Source: Nitrosomonas mobilis
GTDB lineage: Bacteria > Pseudomonadota > Gammaproteobacteria > Burkholderiales > Nitrosomonadaceae
Length of the DNA stretch: 64,000 bases
Assembly (NCBI RefSeq): GCF_900103035.1
Contig: NZ_FMWO01000048.1
Location: 124,001 to 188,000, forward strand
Direction: 5' to 3'
Below are positions 1-9,293 of the stretch, one piece after another (the first letter of the stretch is position 1; every line of letters starts with the position of its first letter). The position numbers were made by a program, and so were the translations under genes. The notes under the pieces were generated by a model. The model was not told the origin of the DNA, searched no databases, and worked only from the letters and a program-made list of their open reading frames with translations.

Positions 1-335
1 GAGACGGCGCTACTGAGTAGCTGGCGCAGTGGTTGCGCAATCTGGTCGTGTGGAATCCAGCGTTTGCCCTTGGCTTCCTTGCGTCTTGCCGGATCTTCTC
101 CGCTATTTGCTTGTAATGTAGCCGGAACGGTGGGACGCGGCAGGTAACCACTTGGAAACCCATCGGAAACCACCAGCCAAGGGCTACCGGCGGTATAGCC
201 ATCAAGCAGGGTTTCAAGTTTTTCTTCTCCGAGCATTTCATGGACAGCATGGCAAAGCTGGCCAAACAGTGTATCCCCTGTCAATGGGGTACCCAGTGGC
301 GAACGCAGTCGAAGCGTTACACGCAGTGGAGTCAT
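1..335 (-). CDS. csm4: Csm4, type III-A CRISPR RAMP protein (N-terminal part, runs off the window)
   Basis: Reading leftward from an ATG at 335, this frame stays open to base 1, giving about 111 residues. The start MTPLRVTLRLRSPLGTPLTG, followed by GDTLFGQLCHAV, is the N-terminal RAMP/ferredoxin fold typical of Csm4, and SDGFPSGYLPRP about 60 residues in matches the family's conserved loop. Csm4 caps the crRNA 5-prime handle and contacts Cas10 in the Csm complex; this is family knowledge. It starts 4 bp after the csm3 stop, so it is co-transcribed with csm3. The rest of the gene, and any csm5, csm6, cas6 or array, would lie to the left. Csm4 rather than Cmr is inferred mainly from the neighbouring Csm2. 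Confidence 0.8.
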   Translation of the reverse strand, partial: MTPLRVTLRLRSPLGTPLTGDTLFGQLCHAVHEMLGEEKLETLLDGYTAGSPWLVVSDGFPSGYLPRPTVPATLQANSGEDPARRKEAKGKRWIPHDQIAQPLRQLLSSAV

Positions 336-339
336 TGTT

Positions 340-1056
340 TCAAGCCGTTTGATTGAATGGGGTGATGGCGTGGAACTGTTCCATTAAATCTGTACCATTG
401 AGCTCCAGCTCCGCAAACTTGATTTTGCCGTATCCGCGCGAGCCGGACCCACCGAGGCTATCCAGCTCCAGCAACCGCAGACCAAGCAGCACGGTGTCAA
501 GCAGATTATCGCCTTTCAATACCTTGAGTGTGAGGGTGAAATCAAAGCGCGCACCGGCGATCACCCGCTCGATAAAACGCGGATGTTCGGCTGTACCGGC
601 AATGCGGTTGATACTGTTTTCCGATTTGACTTCGGTGGTCAGCAGATTTCTGGAATCGGCAGCTTCCTTTTTCCAGTCACTATTCAACGGGCAATCCCAG
701 AAAGCGAGGCGGGTGGGACCAATGCTGGTGACGAGCTGATCTTCCGTCTTCTCCGGTGCACTGCCAAACAGTTTGATAACAGCGCGCCCAGTGGAATTAT
801 TTTCATCTTTGGCGAGATGTTTAAACGAATAGGGACTACCTTCTGCTGCCAGCACCAGGCCATGCCGCCATTCCAGCAGGCTGCGGATTTTGCCTTTCAG
901 CGATGAACCGGGAATATAAGGTTGACCGGTAAGCGGATCTTTGATCACCGGGCTGTCGGTTCCCCCAATACGCATTTCACTGTCGCCCGCACCGATATGC
1001 AGGCCGGATTGAAGAACAATGGTACCGATGATTTTCTGGATTTGAGTCAGTTGCAT
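340..1056 (-). CDS. csm3: Csm3, type III-A CRISPR backbone RAMP and target-RNA nuclease
   Basis: The protein has 238 residues. The start at 1056 (MQLTQIQKIIG) was chosen over an ATG 36 bases upstream because AAAGGAATCC precedes it at good spacing. Residues 30-41 read IGGTDSPVIKDP; the Asp at 34 corresponds to the residue that cuts target RNA every 6 nt in characterised Csm3 proteins. YIPGSSLKGKIR follows at 47-58, and a glycine-rich loop (SLGGSGSRGYGKIKF) lies near the C-terminus; all are RAMP hallmarks. Csm3 forms the repeating backbone of the Csm complex. It sits between csm2 and csm4 in one minus-strand operon and looks catalytically intact. Confidence 0.92.
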   Translation of the reverse strand: MQLTQIQKIIGTIVLQSGLHIGAGDSEMRIGGTDSPVIKDPLTGQPYIPGSSLKGKIRSLLEWRHGLVLAAEGSPYSFKHLAKDENNSTGRAVIKLFGSAPEKTEDQLVTSIGPTRLAFWDCPLNSDWKKEAADSRNLLTTEVKSENSINRIAGTAEHPRFIERVIAGARFDFTLTLKVLKGDNLLDTVLLGLRLLELDSLGGSGSRGYGKIKFAELELNGTDLMEQFHAITPFNQTA

Positions 1057-1115
1057 GATGGATTCCTTTAGGCGACAAATGATTAAAAACACAACAAATT
1101 TAGCTGGTAACGTTT

Positions 1116-1502
1116 CTAGCCACGAATTGCCTTGAGAAACCCAAGCATGGCTTCAAAGTGCAGCCGGAAGTGGTTCAACGTGCGCGTATCTGTTACCTGT
1201 TTGATGCAACTGTTCAACCACTCAACGAATTCCTGAGTGACTAGTTTGCGGCCCTGTGCATAGGCAGCCTTGGCATTAAGCATATGGATAAACGCTTCAT
1301 AATCCTTGAATTTTTGTTCATCTGTTCCGATGCGCTCCTGCCAGCCGACCAGTTCATCGTAAAAACGGCGGATCTGGGTAGATTTGTTTTTACCTGAATC
1401 ACGCCCATTTTTAGCGCTTTCATCAAGTTGCTTTGCAATGTTTTCAGCATCTTCGGAAAAAAGTGTGGCTGGGGGTGGGCTGGTTTTCAGATCAGGTGTC
1501 AT
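1116..1502 (-). CDS. csm2: Csm2, small alpha-helical subunit of the type III-A complex
   Basis: A 128-residue protein beginning MTPDLKTSPPPATLF. The start at 1502 is preferred because CCGGAGATCAC lies just upstream; a longer frame reaching 1637 would overlap the end of cas10. The core KSTQIRRFYDELVGW, then EAFIHMLNAKAAYAQGR and a late FRLHFEAMLGFLK, follow the Csm2 pattern of a helical bundle with a conserved RxFY segment. Csm2 lines the complex next to Csm3 and helps bind target RNA (family knowledge). The gene follows cas10 with an 82-bp gap and precedes csm3 by 59 bp. Confidence 0.88.
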   Translation of the reverse strand: MTPDLKTSPPPATLFSEDAENIAKQLDESAKNGRDSGKNKSTQIRRFYDELVGWQERIGTDEQKFKDYEAFIHMLNAKAAYAQGRKLVTQEFVEWLNSCIKQVTDTRTLNHFRLHFEAMLGFLKAIRG

Positions 1503-1584
1503 TTTGTGATCTCCGGATGTTGTCGATAGTAGTTGTTGATAATAAATGGCTGCCCGGTTTGATTGCCGAGCGGCAAGCTTGCCG

Positions 1585-4161
1585 TTATTGCCGCTGCCGA
1601 TACAGCAGTACGGAAACCGGCAGGCGGTAAGCGCCACGATATTGTTTCAAGGCTCCACCACATTCACGGGCGAGTGCTTTACCAATTGTCTGTTGATGCT
1701 TCGGCAATCGGGCGCAACGGTACGCCAAGCGTGAACGCCAGAGCGCATCTTCCGGACGGCGATTGGCTTTTTCTGGGCGATCACGTTCCGCCTGGTCAGA
1801 TAACAGCAGCAGGTTGTAGATAAAACCGGTGGATAAATTGCCTGCTTCACTGATCAACTGCGCCAGCGCATCGCGGCGTTCCTCCATGAGTGCTCGCCAT
1901 TCTGCCCAGCTAACAGTAACGCCCCACAGACTGACAGCATTCTTTCCATCATGCTGTTTGGCAGCATGCAAGCCGGCTTCAGCGGCCACAGCAAGCTGGC
2001 GCGCCGGTACTTTCGGCTGCGTCATGGCAGCGCTCAGCGAGAAGGTAATGTCATCACGTACGACATAACGCGCAAATGCCTTGCGCATGACGCCCGCCAA
2101 TTCAAGCGTGGATTCCCAGGGGCCGATCAGAAAAAAATCGTCACCACCGGCAAATACGGTGTATGTGTTGCGAAAGCGCCCGTTTTCACCGTGGGCGCAA
2201 TACCACGGCAGCCACAAGGCAAAGAACGCATTCACCTGACGAGACAATGCAGCCCAGCGAGCGAAGGTGGGTTCCTCCAACCCGTTCTGGAACAATGCAC
2301 CAAGGTTGTCAATATCGCCCTTGAGCGTAACCAGGGCAATTTCACCCAGCCATTTACCGTTTTCCTGCAACCGGCGATTTTCGCAGGCGATATGGTGCAG
2401 TGTCTTGATTGGGTGCTCACGATCAAATTCAGTGTCATCTTCCCAGCGACCGTACTTGTCAGATAGTTGCTGATCGAGGTCATCGAGTACCGGCACATAA
2501 CTGTTGACGAAACGGCGGGCATAGCCATGGAAGCAAGAGCCATCCGCTTCTGGCAGATCAAAATCCCAGGCGCGCACCAGCTCACCACTTCTGGCAAGCT
2601 GGCTGTAATGACTGGAATCATCCGAATTTTTTACAAATAACAATTGGTAACCGAAATAATCCAGATCGAGCGGCTTTTTGAAGCTGTCGGCCTGGCGCAA
2701 TACCAGCAATCGTGTATTTTTGATGAGCGCTTCGCCAATGGTGATCTGGTCACGTGACAACGCGCAGCAAGCTGGTTTTTCTCCCTTTGCGGCGCGATCA
2801 GCCGGGTACCGTCCGTGATAGCCACAAGGGCCATCGGCAAAAGATACCTCGCGCACGGCAACTGTGTTGCCACACAGATCAAAACGCCGATGTTTGGCAA
2901 TATCGAGCTCGATAAACAACTGCTGCGTGAGCGCCTTGAATCGCTTGCTGATCAGGTCATTACAACTGGCTGCTGTTTGAGCTATCCCTATACCAATCTC
3001 GCCATACGTGTGTTGCAGACACCATTGATCAAAACTGTGTCGGCAGTTTTCTACCGCCTCACGCGCCGATTGGGTATTGGGCGCGACGATGAGAAACTTG
3101 CCGGCAGCATTGATAATCTGGCTGGTCGATGGCAGTTGCAGGGTCTCCAGCAATTTGAGTGCCGCCATTTCAGCCAGCAGTGCCACCTGAAAAGAGCGCC
3201 CGCGCAATAGCTTGTGGGCGTGCTTTTGGGTTTGTGCGCCCTGCGCAAAGATGAAATTCTGAATGCCGAAAAAATCCCCCTGGATCAACAGCAGTTTTTG
3301 TTCATCCCAGTCAGGGCGTTCCGGATTGCTCAATTTTGCCAGTGCATCGGCACCGGTATTACCGGTTTCCTCGTGCCAGCGCCACAAGGCAGTTGCCAGT
3401 GCAGCAACTGCCTTGCTGTGGTCGTAGAGAGAAACATCTGGTACCACTCCTCGGTTGGTCGCTGAAGGCATGGCCTGTATGTATGCCAGCCAGGCGGAAT
3501 CAAAATGATCCAACCATAACGGCCAGTTGTTGCGGTGCGATTGTGGAATGGATGCCAGCGCTTGTATGAATTGTTCCCACAATGCGGCATATTCAGCCTG
3601 TGCCGATTTATCTCCGTCTGGCTCAACAGCAGCACGTTTGTCAGGAAAAATGGCCTCCGGCCCGAGCGCCCGCAGGGGATAGGCATACGCAAACTGGCCG
3701 GCAGGGGCCTGTGGATTGATTCTGATCTGTTCGAACAGACTCACCATCCGCGCCTGAAAACGGTTTTTATGCTGCGGTGTTTCCCCTTCGGCGTCGGCAT
3801 TGTATTCATCAAATTCTTTGCGCTCAAAGCCTGAAGCCGCCCGATCAGCAGTGGCAATGATCCACTGCAACAGTGTTCCCGGTTTATGGTGCGCAGCCGC
3901 AGCATTGGCCATGCTGTCGGTAATATCGGCACCACTGGTACGGCCAGAGAAAGGAGAAACATCACCGCGCATAAGATCAGGAGCAAACTTTTCCACGACA
4001 TCCCACATACCGCCGGTATGTGCAGCATGCGAGTATCTGTAGAGCGTGGTCAGCGCAGCGAGATCACCGCTAACCGGCTGGCCGGTTCTTTCGTGAAACT
4101 TGCCAAGATCATGTAACAGGGCGGCGAAGGCGATGCGGCAGGATGAATGCAAAAGTGACAT
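1585..4161 (-). CDS. csm1: Cas10/Csm1, large subunit of the type III-A CRISPR complex
   Basis: The protein has 858 residues from MSLLHSSCRIAFAALL at 4161; an in-frame ATG 33 bases upstream is less likely because it adds a poorly conserved tail. An HD pair sits at residues 17-18 within LLHDLGKFHERTG, the nuclease domain that cuts single-stranded DNA. The palm motif FAGGDDFFLIG occurs near residue 670, the site that makes cyclic oligoadenylates when target RNA is bound. Both catalytic motifs look intact, so the complex should be able both to cut DNA and to signal. No cOA-activated effector such as Csm6 is visible in the window. It is the first gene of the minus-strand csm operon, with no adaptation genes to its right. 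Confidence 0.93.
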   Translation of the reverse strand: MSLLHSSCRIAFAALLHDLGKFHERTGQPVSGDLAALTTLYRYSHAAHTGGMWDVVEKFAPDLMRGDVSPFSGRTSGADITDSMANAAAAHHKPGTLLQWIIATADRAASGFERKEFDEYNADAEGETPQHKNRFQARMVSLFEQIRINPQAPAGQFAYAYPLRALGPEAIFPDKRAAVEPDGDKSAQAEYAALWEQFIQALASIPQSHRNNWPLWLDHFDSAWLAYIQAMPSATNRGVVPDVSLYDHSKAVAALATALWRWHEETGNTGADALAKLSNPERPDWDEQKLLLIQGDFFGIQNFIFAQGAQTQKHAHKLLRGRSFQVALLAEMAALKLLETLQLPSTSQIINAAGKFLIVAPNTQSAREAVENCRHSFDQWCLQHTYGEIGIGIAQTAASCNDLISKRFKALTQQLFIELDIAKHRRFDLCGNTVAVREVSFADGPCGYHGRYPADRAAKGEKPACCALSRDQITIGEALIKNTRLLVLRQADSFKKPLDLDYFGYQLLFVKNSDDSSHYSQLARSGELVRAWDFDLPEADGSCFHGYARRFVNSYVPVLDDLDQQLSDKYGRWEDDTEFDREHPIKTLHHIACENRRLQENGKWLGEIALVTLKGDIDNLGALFQNGLEEPTFARWAALSRQVNAFFALWLPWYCAHGENGRFRNTYTVFAGGDDFFLIGPWESTLELAGVMRKAFARYVVRDDITFSLSAAMTQPKVPARQLAVAAEAGLHAAKQHDGKNAVSLWGVTVSWAEWRALMEERRDALAQLISEAGNLSTGFIYNLLLLSDQAERDRPEKANRRPEDALWRSRLAYRCARLPKHQQTIGKALARECGGALKQYRGAYRLPVSVLLYRQRQ

Positions 4162-4194
4162 ATAAAAATTATCTCGGTAAACAAGACGATACAA

Positions 4195-4534
4195 ATTGTG
4201 TATCAGTCATTGGCTGACAGGTGCGGTGGCAAGCTTGTCGGGTAAACTAAACGCGCATGAGTCAACACATTTAAAGTCAAAGTCACCGTCTATATAGACG
4301 GTGACTTTGACCAATTTTATGGAAATAAACATGCTTACTTATAGCAGCATGTTCCTGCCGACTAGGCAGAGACATATGATTTTACCTCGGCCAGCTATTT
4401 AATCGCTTGAATGCCGGAGAAAAATAGCAGTACTTCCGAGAAATGAAGAAACAAGGGAGGTAGTAATGATCGCCTGTTCATGGCGAGAGTAACCATGAAA
4501 ATGCTGATAAATTATTGCAAACAACCCGGGCGGC
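4195..4534. other. Gene-poor leader region upstream of cas10
   Basis: No supported gene. It should carry the csm operon promoter on the minus strand, but I could not pick out a convincing -35/-10 pair. The only clear structure is the 36-bp palindrome listed separately. There are no direct repeats with regular spacing, so no CRISPR array is present here. Confidence 0.5.
4276..4311. repeat. Perfect 36-bp palindrome upstream of the csm operon
   Basis: Every base from 4276 to 4311 pairs with its partner: the left arm begins GTCAAAGTCACCGTCTAT and the right arm is its exact reverse complement, leaving no loop. It lies about 115 bp in front of the cas10 start. There is no T-run beside it, so an ordinary terminator is unlikely. 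It could be an operator, a mobile-element end or a recombination site; function unknown. Confidence 0.85.
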
Positions 4535-5129
4535 TTCAACTTTGAAGTGCAACTTTTGTAAAGAAGTTCAGGAGGCAAGCTGCAGTAGTATCGGAGCCTC
4601 TTAAACTACCAGGTAGAAGGAGCATAGATAAAGCACTACAAGCAGCTTACCGAGGAGCAACGATATCAGATTTCTGGTTTGAAGAAGGCGGGTTTGAATC
4701 AATCGCGAATAGCGGATGAAGTGGGCGTGAACAAATCGATTATTTTGCGAGAATTATGGCGGAACAAAGGTTTGCGTGACTAGCATCCGAGACAAGCTCA
4801 GGAATTACGGGACGAGCGTCGAAAGCAATGCACCAACGCCCAGTTTATCATTGCCGGACTGGACAGAAGTCGAGCGATTGGTTCGGCTGGACATGAGTCC
4901 GGAGCAAGCGGCTCGACGACTTGCTTGGGAAAGTGTGTTGCAAATCAGTCATGAGACTGATCTACTTGCGCATTTATGCAAACATGCACCGGACAAGTAC
5001 GGTGGGCTGTGGATAGGCTAAACCATCGGCCACGCAAGGTGCTTGGATTCAGAACCCCGTTTGAGATATTCTTCGGGAAGACGGTGTGCTACACCAAACC
5101 ACCGTTAGGCGTTGCACTTCGAAATTGAA
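4535..5129 (+). mobile_element. IS30-family insertion sequence remnant with both terminal inverted repeats
   Basis: Terminal repeats are TTCAACTTTGAAGTGCAAC at 4535-4553 and, inverted, GTTGCACTTCGAAATTGAA at 5111-5129, matching at 17 of 19 positions. Between them is a broken IS30-type transposase reading frame. The element is 595 bp, about half the size of a complete IS30-type element, because the catalytic core is missing. It lies between the csm operon and pnp. Confidence 0.8.
4628..5128 (+). pseudogene. Degenerate IS30-family transposase
   Basis: The N-terminal helix-turn-helix can be read from 4631 (KHYKQLTEEQRYQISGLKKA, then GLNQSRIADEVGVNK); the expected start codon is ATA at 4628 and the frame stops at 4777. 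A shifted frame then gives VERLVRLDMSPEQAARRL and LQISHET, typical of the middle of IS30 transposases, up to YGGLW near 5012. A third frame resumes with DRLNHRPRKVLGFRTPFEIF and ends at TGA 5126-5128. The stretch that should join the last two pieces, carrying most of the DDE catalytic residues, is deleted. The gene cannot make an active transposase. Confidence 0.85.
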
Positions 5130-5148
5130 TCAGCGAAGAGTACTGAAA

Positions 5149-5184
5149 ATAGAGACGAGCTCCTTTGAAACAAGCCGTCTCTAT
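5149..5184 (-). terminator. Possible pnp terminator hairpin
   Basis: ATAGAGACG at 5149-5157 pairs perfectly with CGTCTCTAT at 5176-5184 around an 18-nt loop, just downstream of the pnp stop. There is no U-run on the pnp side, so it may be an RNA-stabilising hairpin rather than an intrinsic terminator. Confidence 0.35.
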
Positions 5185-5207
5185 ATGGTTGAACTAACTG
5201 ATATATA

Positions 5208-7322
5208 TCAGGTTGCTTCGCTACTGCTTGTTTCTGCTTCTGCAACGGCAGCTTTCATGCTGAGCCGCAGTCTTCCCTTGTCATCGGCTTCGAGCACTTT
5301 GACGCGCACTGTCTGACCTTCTTTGAGGTGATCAGTAACGTTCTCCACGCGCTCATTAGCAATTTGGGAGATATGCAGTAGTCCGTCTTTTCCTGGTAAA
5401 ACACTAACAATGGCACCGAAATCAAGTAATTTAAGTACGGTACCATCATAAACTCTTCCAACTTCTACATCTGCGGTAATGTCTTCGATGCGTTTCCTGG
5501 CCTGTTCACCACCTTCACTCTTGACACAAGCGATGGTAACGACGCCATCGTCAGAAATATCAATCGTAGTGCCGGTTTCTTCAGTCAATGCACGAATGAC
5601 TGCACCGCCTTTTCCAATCACATCACGAATTTTTTCCGGGTTGATTTTGAACTTAATGATGCGCGGCGCGTGAACGGAGATACTCTCCCGTGTCTGTGGA
5701 AGTGACTGCATCATAATTTCCAGAATATGCAAACGTCCTTCTTTTGCCTGCAACAGAGCAACCTGCATGATTTCACGGGTAATGCCCTGGATTTTGATAT
5801 CCATTTGCAGGGCAGTAATTCCATTCTCGGTACCGGCCACCTTGAAATCCATATCTCCCAGATGATCCTCATCACCCAGAATATCAGTCAAAACAGCAAA
5901 GCGATTACCTTCCTTGATTAATCCCATGGCAATGCCAGCCACATGAGCTTTTAGCGGTACGCCTGCGTCCATAAGTGCCAGGCAACCGCCGCAGACAGAA
6001 GCCATGGAACTTGAACCATTCGATTCCGTTACTTCAGAGACTACGCGCATGGAGTAACCAAATTCTTCCACTGATGGCAATACTGCGACCAACGCACGTT
6101 TTGCCAGGCGGCCATGACCAATTTCACGCCGCTTTGGCGTTCCCACTCGCCCGGTTTCGCCAGTAGCGTAAGGTGGCATGTTGTAGTGCAGCATAAAGCG
6201 TTCGCTATAATCGCCTTGCAGAGCATCAATCCTTTGTTCGTCACGAGTGGTACCCAAGGTGGCAACTACCAGCGCCTGGGTTTCACCGCGTGTAAACAGG
6301 GTTGATCCGTGGGCGCGCGGTAGTACGCTATGCCGAATTGTAATAGGTCGAACCGTACGGGTACCGCGGCCATCGATTCGGGATTCACCATCCAGGATGC
6401 TGTTACGAACGATCTTGGATTCGAGTTCAAAACCAAACTCGCGCACGGTTTGTTCGTTTGGTCCGCCTTCAGTGCCAACGCCGAGTTCGCTAAAAACACG
6501 TTGCCATATCTCGCTGATTGTTTCGGTTCTGACGGATTTTTGTTTCACCTGAAAGGCCTTGCGTAAATCTGCTTCGGCTAGCTGGGAAATTTTTTCGGTC
6601 AGTGCGTGATCTTTTTCTGATGGCTGCCAGTCCCAGGCGGTTACACCTGCTTCATCAGCCAGTTCATTAATCACATTGATTATCTGCTGCATCTGTTCGT
6701 GGCCATACATTACCGCGCCCAGCATGATGTCTTCGGAGAGTTCTCTAGCCTCTGATTCGACCATTAATACGGCTTGCTGAGTGCCGGCAACGACCAGATT
6801 GAGCTCTGTTCCCTCAAGTTGACTGGTTGTTGGGTTTAATACATATTCATTGTTGATGTAGCCGACTCTTGCGGCCCCAATCGGTCCATTGAAGGGAATG
6901 CCGGAAAGTACGAGTGCGGCAGAGGTACCAATCATAGCTGGGATATCTGCATCGATTTCGGGATCGGACGACATTACGGTTGCAACAACTTGTACTTCAT
7001 TATAAAAACCATCCGGAAAAAGTGGGCGTATCGGCCGGTCAATCAAACGACAAGTTAGCGTTTCTTTTTCAGATGGGCGGCCTTCACGTTTGAAGAAACT
7101 ACCCGGAATACGGCCAGCAGAATAAAATTTTTCCTGGTAATCGACAGTTAGAGGGAAAAAATCCTGGTCTGGCTTGGTTTGCTTCTTTCCGACGACAGTG
7201 ACCAGCACGACCGTATCATCCATGGAAACCATAACCGCGCCATGCGCTTGCTTGGCAATTTCCCCGGTTTCTAGTGTAAGAGTATGATTACCATAAGTTA
7301 TGCTCTTTTTTATCGGTTCCAA
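5208..7322 (-). CDS. pnp: Polyribonucleotide nucleotidyltransferase (PNPase)
   Basis: A 704-residue protein of normal PNPase length, starting [20 protein letters not shown]. It degrades RNA 3-prime to 5-prime by phosphorolysis in a homotrimer and is a component of RNA-degradation complexes. Two RNase PH domains occupy roughly residues 1-230 and 310-540, followed by a KH domain ([20 protein letters not shown], near 555) and an S1 domain ([19 protein letters not shown], near 625). It follows rpsO in the usual rpsO-pnp order with a 192-bp gap, where PNPase autoregulation through an RNase III-cut hairpin operates in other bacteria. Nothing abnormal was seen. Confidence 0.97.
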   Translation of the reverse strand: MEPIKKSITYGNHTLTLETGEIAKQAHGAVMVSMDDTVVLVTVVGKKQTKPDQDFFPLTVDYQEKFYSAGRIPGSFFKREGRPSEKETLTCRLIDRPIRPLFPDGFYNEVQVVATVMSSDPEIDADIPAMIGTSAALVLSGIPFNGPIGAARVGYINNEYVLNPTTSQLEGTELNLVVAGTQQAVLMVESEARELSEDIMLGAVMYGHEQMQQIINVINELADEAGVTAWDWQPSEKDHALTEKISQLAEADLRKAFQVKQKSVRTETISEIWQRVFSELGVGTEGGPNEQTVREFGFELESKIVRNSILDGESRIDGRGTRTVRPITIRHSVLPRAHGSTLFTRGETQALVVATLGTTRDEQRIDALQGDYSERFMLHYNMPPYATGETGRVGTPKRREIGHGRLAKRALVAVLPSVEEFGYSMRVVSEVTESNGSSSMASVCGGCLALMDAGVPLKAHVAGIAMGLIKEGNRFAVLTDILGDEDHLGDMDFKVAGTENGITALQMDIKIQGITREIMQVALLQAKEGRLHILEIMMQSLPQTRESISVHAPRIIKFKINPEKIRDVIGKGGAVIRALTEETGTTIDISDDGVVTIACVKSEGGEQARKRIEDITADVEVGRVYDGTVLKLLDFGAIVSVLPGKDGLLHISQIANERVENVTDHLKEGQTVRVKVLEADDKGRLRLSMKAAVAEAETSSSEAT

Positions 7323-7514
7323 TTAATAATCCTTCTTTTTGATAAATGTATACTCAAGATTTGTAACAAAGCACCGCGACGAGTAAAGGCGCAGCAAAAT
7401 ATCATTAATGCGAGTTAATAATATTTTGATTACTTACTGTCGGAAAAGAAATTTTGATGACTGATTCGCCATGCATTAACGTGAATTGTCACCAGGAATT
7501 GGAGAAATTGATGT

Positions 7515-7784
7515 TTATTTTCTTAATCCGAGTCTTTCAATCAATGTTTGATAGCTGCTATTATTTTTTGATTTCAAGTAATCCAGCAATTTGCGTCGCT
7601 GGCTAACCATGCGTAGTAATCCACGGCGGGAATGATGATCCTTGACATGTGCCTTGAAGTGATCAATCAAGCTGTTAATACGATTTGTTAAAAGTGCTAT
7701 CTGTACTTCTGGCGAACCCGTGTCGCCTGCGACTCGTTGATAATCTTGCACAACTTGTGCTTTTTGTTCAGTTGTTACTGCCAT
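7515..7784 (-). CDS. rpsO: 30S ribosomal protein S15
   Basis: An 89-residue S15 of exactly the usual length. The start at 7784 ([17 protein letters not shown]) has CAGGAGAAACCAA in front of it and is chosen over an ATG 18 bases upstream. [17 protein letters not shown] and the [20 protein letters not shown] tail are signature S15 segments that bind 16S rRNA in the platform. It is the promoter-proximal gene of the rpsO-pnp pair. Confidence 0.97.
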   Translation of the reverse strand: MAVTTEQKAQVVQDYQRVAGDTGSPEVQIALLTNRINSLIDHFKAHVKDHHSRRGLLRMVSQRRKLLDYLKSKNNSSYQTLIERLGLRK

Positions 7785-8045
7785 TTGGTTTCTCCTGCTC
7801 AATTCTTAAATGGTTTTATGGGATTCATACAATGCATTGCCTGCGGATTTTACTCTTTAATAAAAAGCTTGTCCAAATCAAATCAAGACATTGGACGTAA
7901 TAAAATTTATACTACCTCTTGCGGAAAACAGGTGTTGCTAATCGGTTGAATAAATGTGAAGAGTCAGCAACTTTATTTCTTGAGCTTTTGTTGGTAACAA
8001 CAGTTAACAAATTTTGCTAATAAATAATACATTTCTACCTGAACG

Positions 8046-8062
8046 GTATAATACATCGTATG
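8046..8062 (+). promoter_or_regulatory. Perfect -10 box placed for a leaderless or near-leaderless start
   Basis: A consensus TATAAT lies at 8047-8052 and the first ATG of the following gene at 8060, where transcription would be expected to begin. No Shine-Dalgarno sequence precedes the ATG. No good -35 hexamer was found at 16-18 bp spacing. Confidence 0.45.
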
Positions 8063-9232
8063 ACTGATTCAACGATGCAAGTTTATTTTGACCATAACGC
8101 CACCACCGCTGTAGATGAGACCGTCATGGCCGCCATGTTGCCTTATTTTCAGGAAAATTATGGTAACGCATCCAGCAGTCATTCTTATGGTCTGCGAGCT
8201 CATCGTGCAATTGAGCATGCGCGTGAACAAGTGGCATCAGCTGTAGGCGCTATGCCTTCACAGGTAATTTTTACCAGTGGAGGCTCGGAAGCGAATAACC
8301 TCTTTATTCGCGGTGTAGCAGATAGCATAAAACCCGCTACGCTTCTCGTCAGTGCTATAGAGCATCCCTGTGTTCGCCGCCCTGCGCAGGCTTTGGCCTG
8401 GAAAAACAGCCAAAAATGGCAGCTAGATGAACTTGCTGTCAGAGAAACGGGAGGTGTGGATGCAGATGCAGCTATCACGGCGTTGTCAAAAATCAGGCCT
8501 GCGATGGTATCCATGATGCTGGCCAATAACGAAACTGGTGTGATTCAGCCTGTTGCAGCTGTTGCTGAAGCGGCTGCTGCACTGGGTATATGGATGCATA
8601 CCGATGCGATTCAGGCCTTTGCCAAGATGCCTGTGAACTTTGCAGAATTGGGTGTACATGCCATGACCTTGTCTTCACACAAGATTTATGGACCAAAAGG
8701 CGCGGCAGCACTGGTTATTGACCAGAGATTGCCAATCAAGCCACTGATTTATGGCGGTGGCCATGAAAATGGACTACGTTCTGGTACGGAAAACGTACCT
8801 GCTATTGTTGGGTTCGGTGTTGCGTGTGAACTGGCTGTATCCAGAATGGCGAAACTGGCTGCCCATACCCGCAGCTTGCGGGATCAGATGGAAAACGGCT
8901 TGCACGAAATGGGGGCCATCATTTTCGGTGGGGAGGTACAGCGTTTGCCTAATACGTGCTATTTTGCACTGCCTGATATTGAAGGCGATACTTTAGTTGT
9001 ACAGCTGGACAAGGCCGGGTTTGCGGTTGCGAGCGGAGCGGCCTGTTCCAGTGCTACACCAGGGAAAAGTCAAGTGCTGGAAGCGATGCAAGTTGATCCT
9101 ATGCTGGCACGCTGTGCGGTGCGGATAAGTTTCGGAATTGCCAATACCAGTCAGCAAGTAACAGATTTTTTATCAGCAATTAAAAAGATTGCTGATCAGT
9201 TGAAACATCTGAATGTAATGTTCGGAGCATGA
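8060..9232 (+). CDS. Cysteine desulfurase-family protein (NifS/IscS-like, class V aminotransferase fold)
   Basis: A 390-residue PLP enzyme. VYFDHNATTAVDE at 8-20, FTSGGSEANN at 71-80, SSHKIYGPKG at 205-214 with the PLP-binding Lys at 208, and GAACSSATPGKSQVL at 326-340 with the persulfide-forming Cys at 329 are all present. The expected reaction is removal of sulfur from cysteine to give alanine and an enzyme persulfide. No iscR, iscU or hscAB lies alongside, so it is probably not the main Fe-S cluster enzyme; instead it heads a set of lipid/head-group genes 61 bp downstream. An internal ATG at 8075 (MQVYFDHNATT) is an alternative start. Its true substrate in this operon is open. Confidence 0.85.
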   Translation: MTDSTMQVYFDHNATTAVDETVMAAMLPYFQENYGNASSSHSYGLRAHRAIEHAREQVASAVGAMPSQVIFTSGGSEANNLFIRGVADSIKPATLLVSAIEHPCVRRPAQALAWKNSQKWQLDELAVRETGGVDADAAITALSKIRPAMVSMMLANNETGVIQPVAAVAEAAAALGIWMHTDAIQAFAKMPVNFAELGVHAMTLSSHKIYGPKGAAALVIDQRLPIKPLIYGGGHENGLRSGTENVPAIVGFGVACELAVSRMAKLAAHTRSLRDQMENGLHEMGAIIFGGEVQRLPNTCYFALPDIEGDTLVVQLDKAGFAVASGAACSSATPGKSQVLEAMQVDPMLARCAVRISFGIANTSQQVTDFLSAIKKIADQLKHLNVMFGA

Positions 9233-9293
9233 TGCTTGAGCGCAATCGACGCAGACAGCTTGACTCAATAAACCAATAACCTGAAGATATCAA

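Noticed and set aside
4195-4534. Possible CRISPR array beside cas10
   Set aside because: No regularly spaced direct repeats; the only repeat-length feature is a single palindrome.
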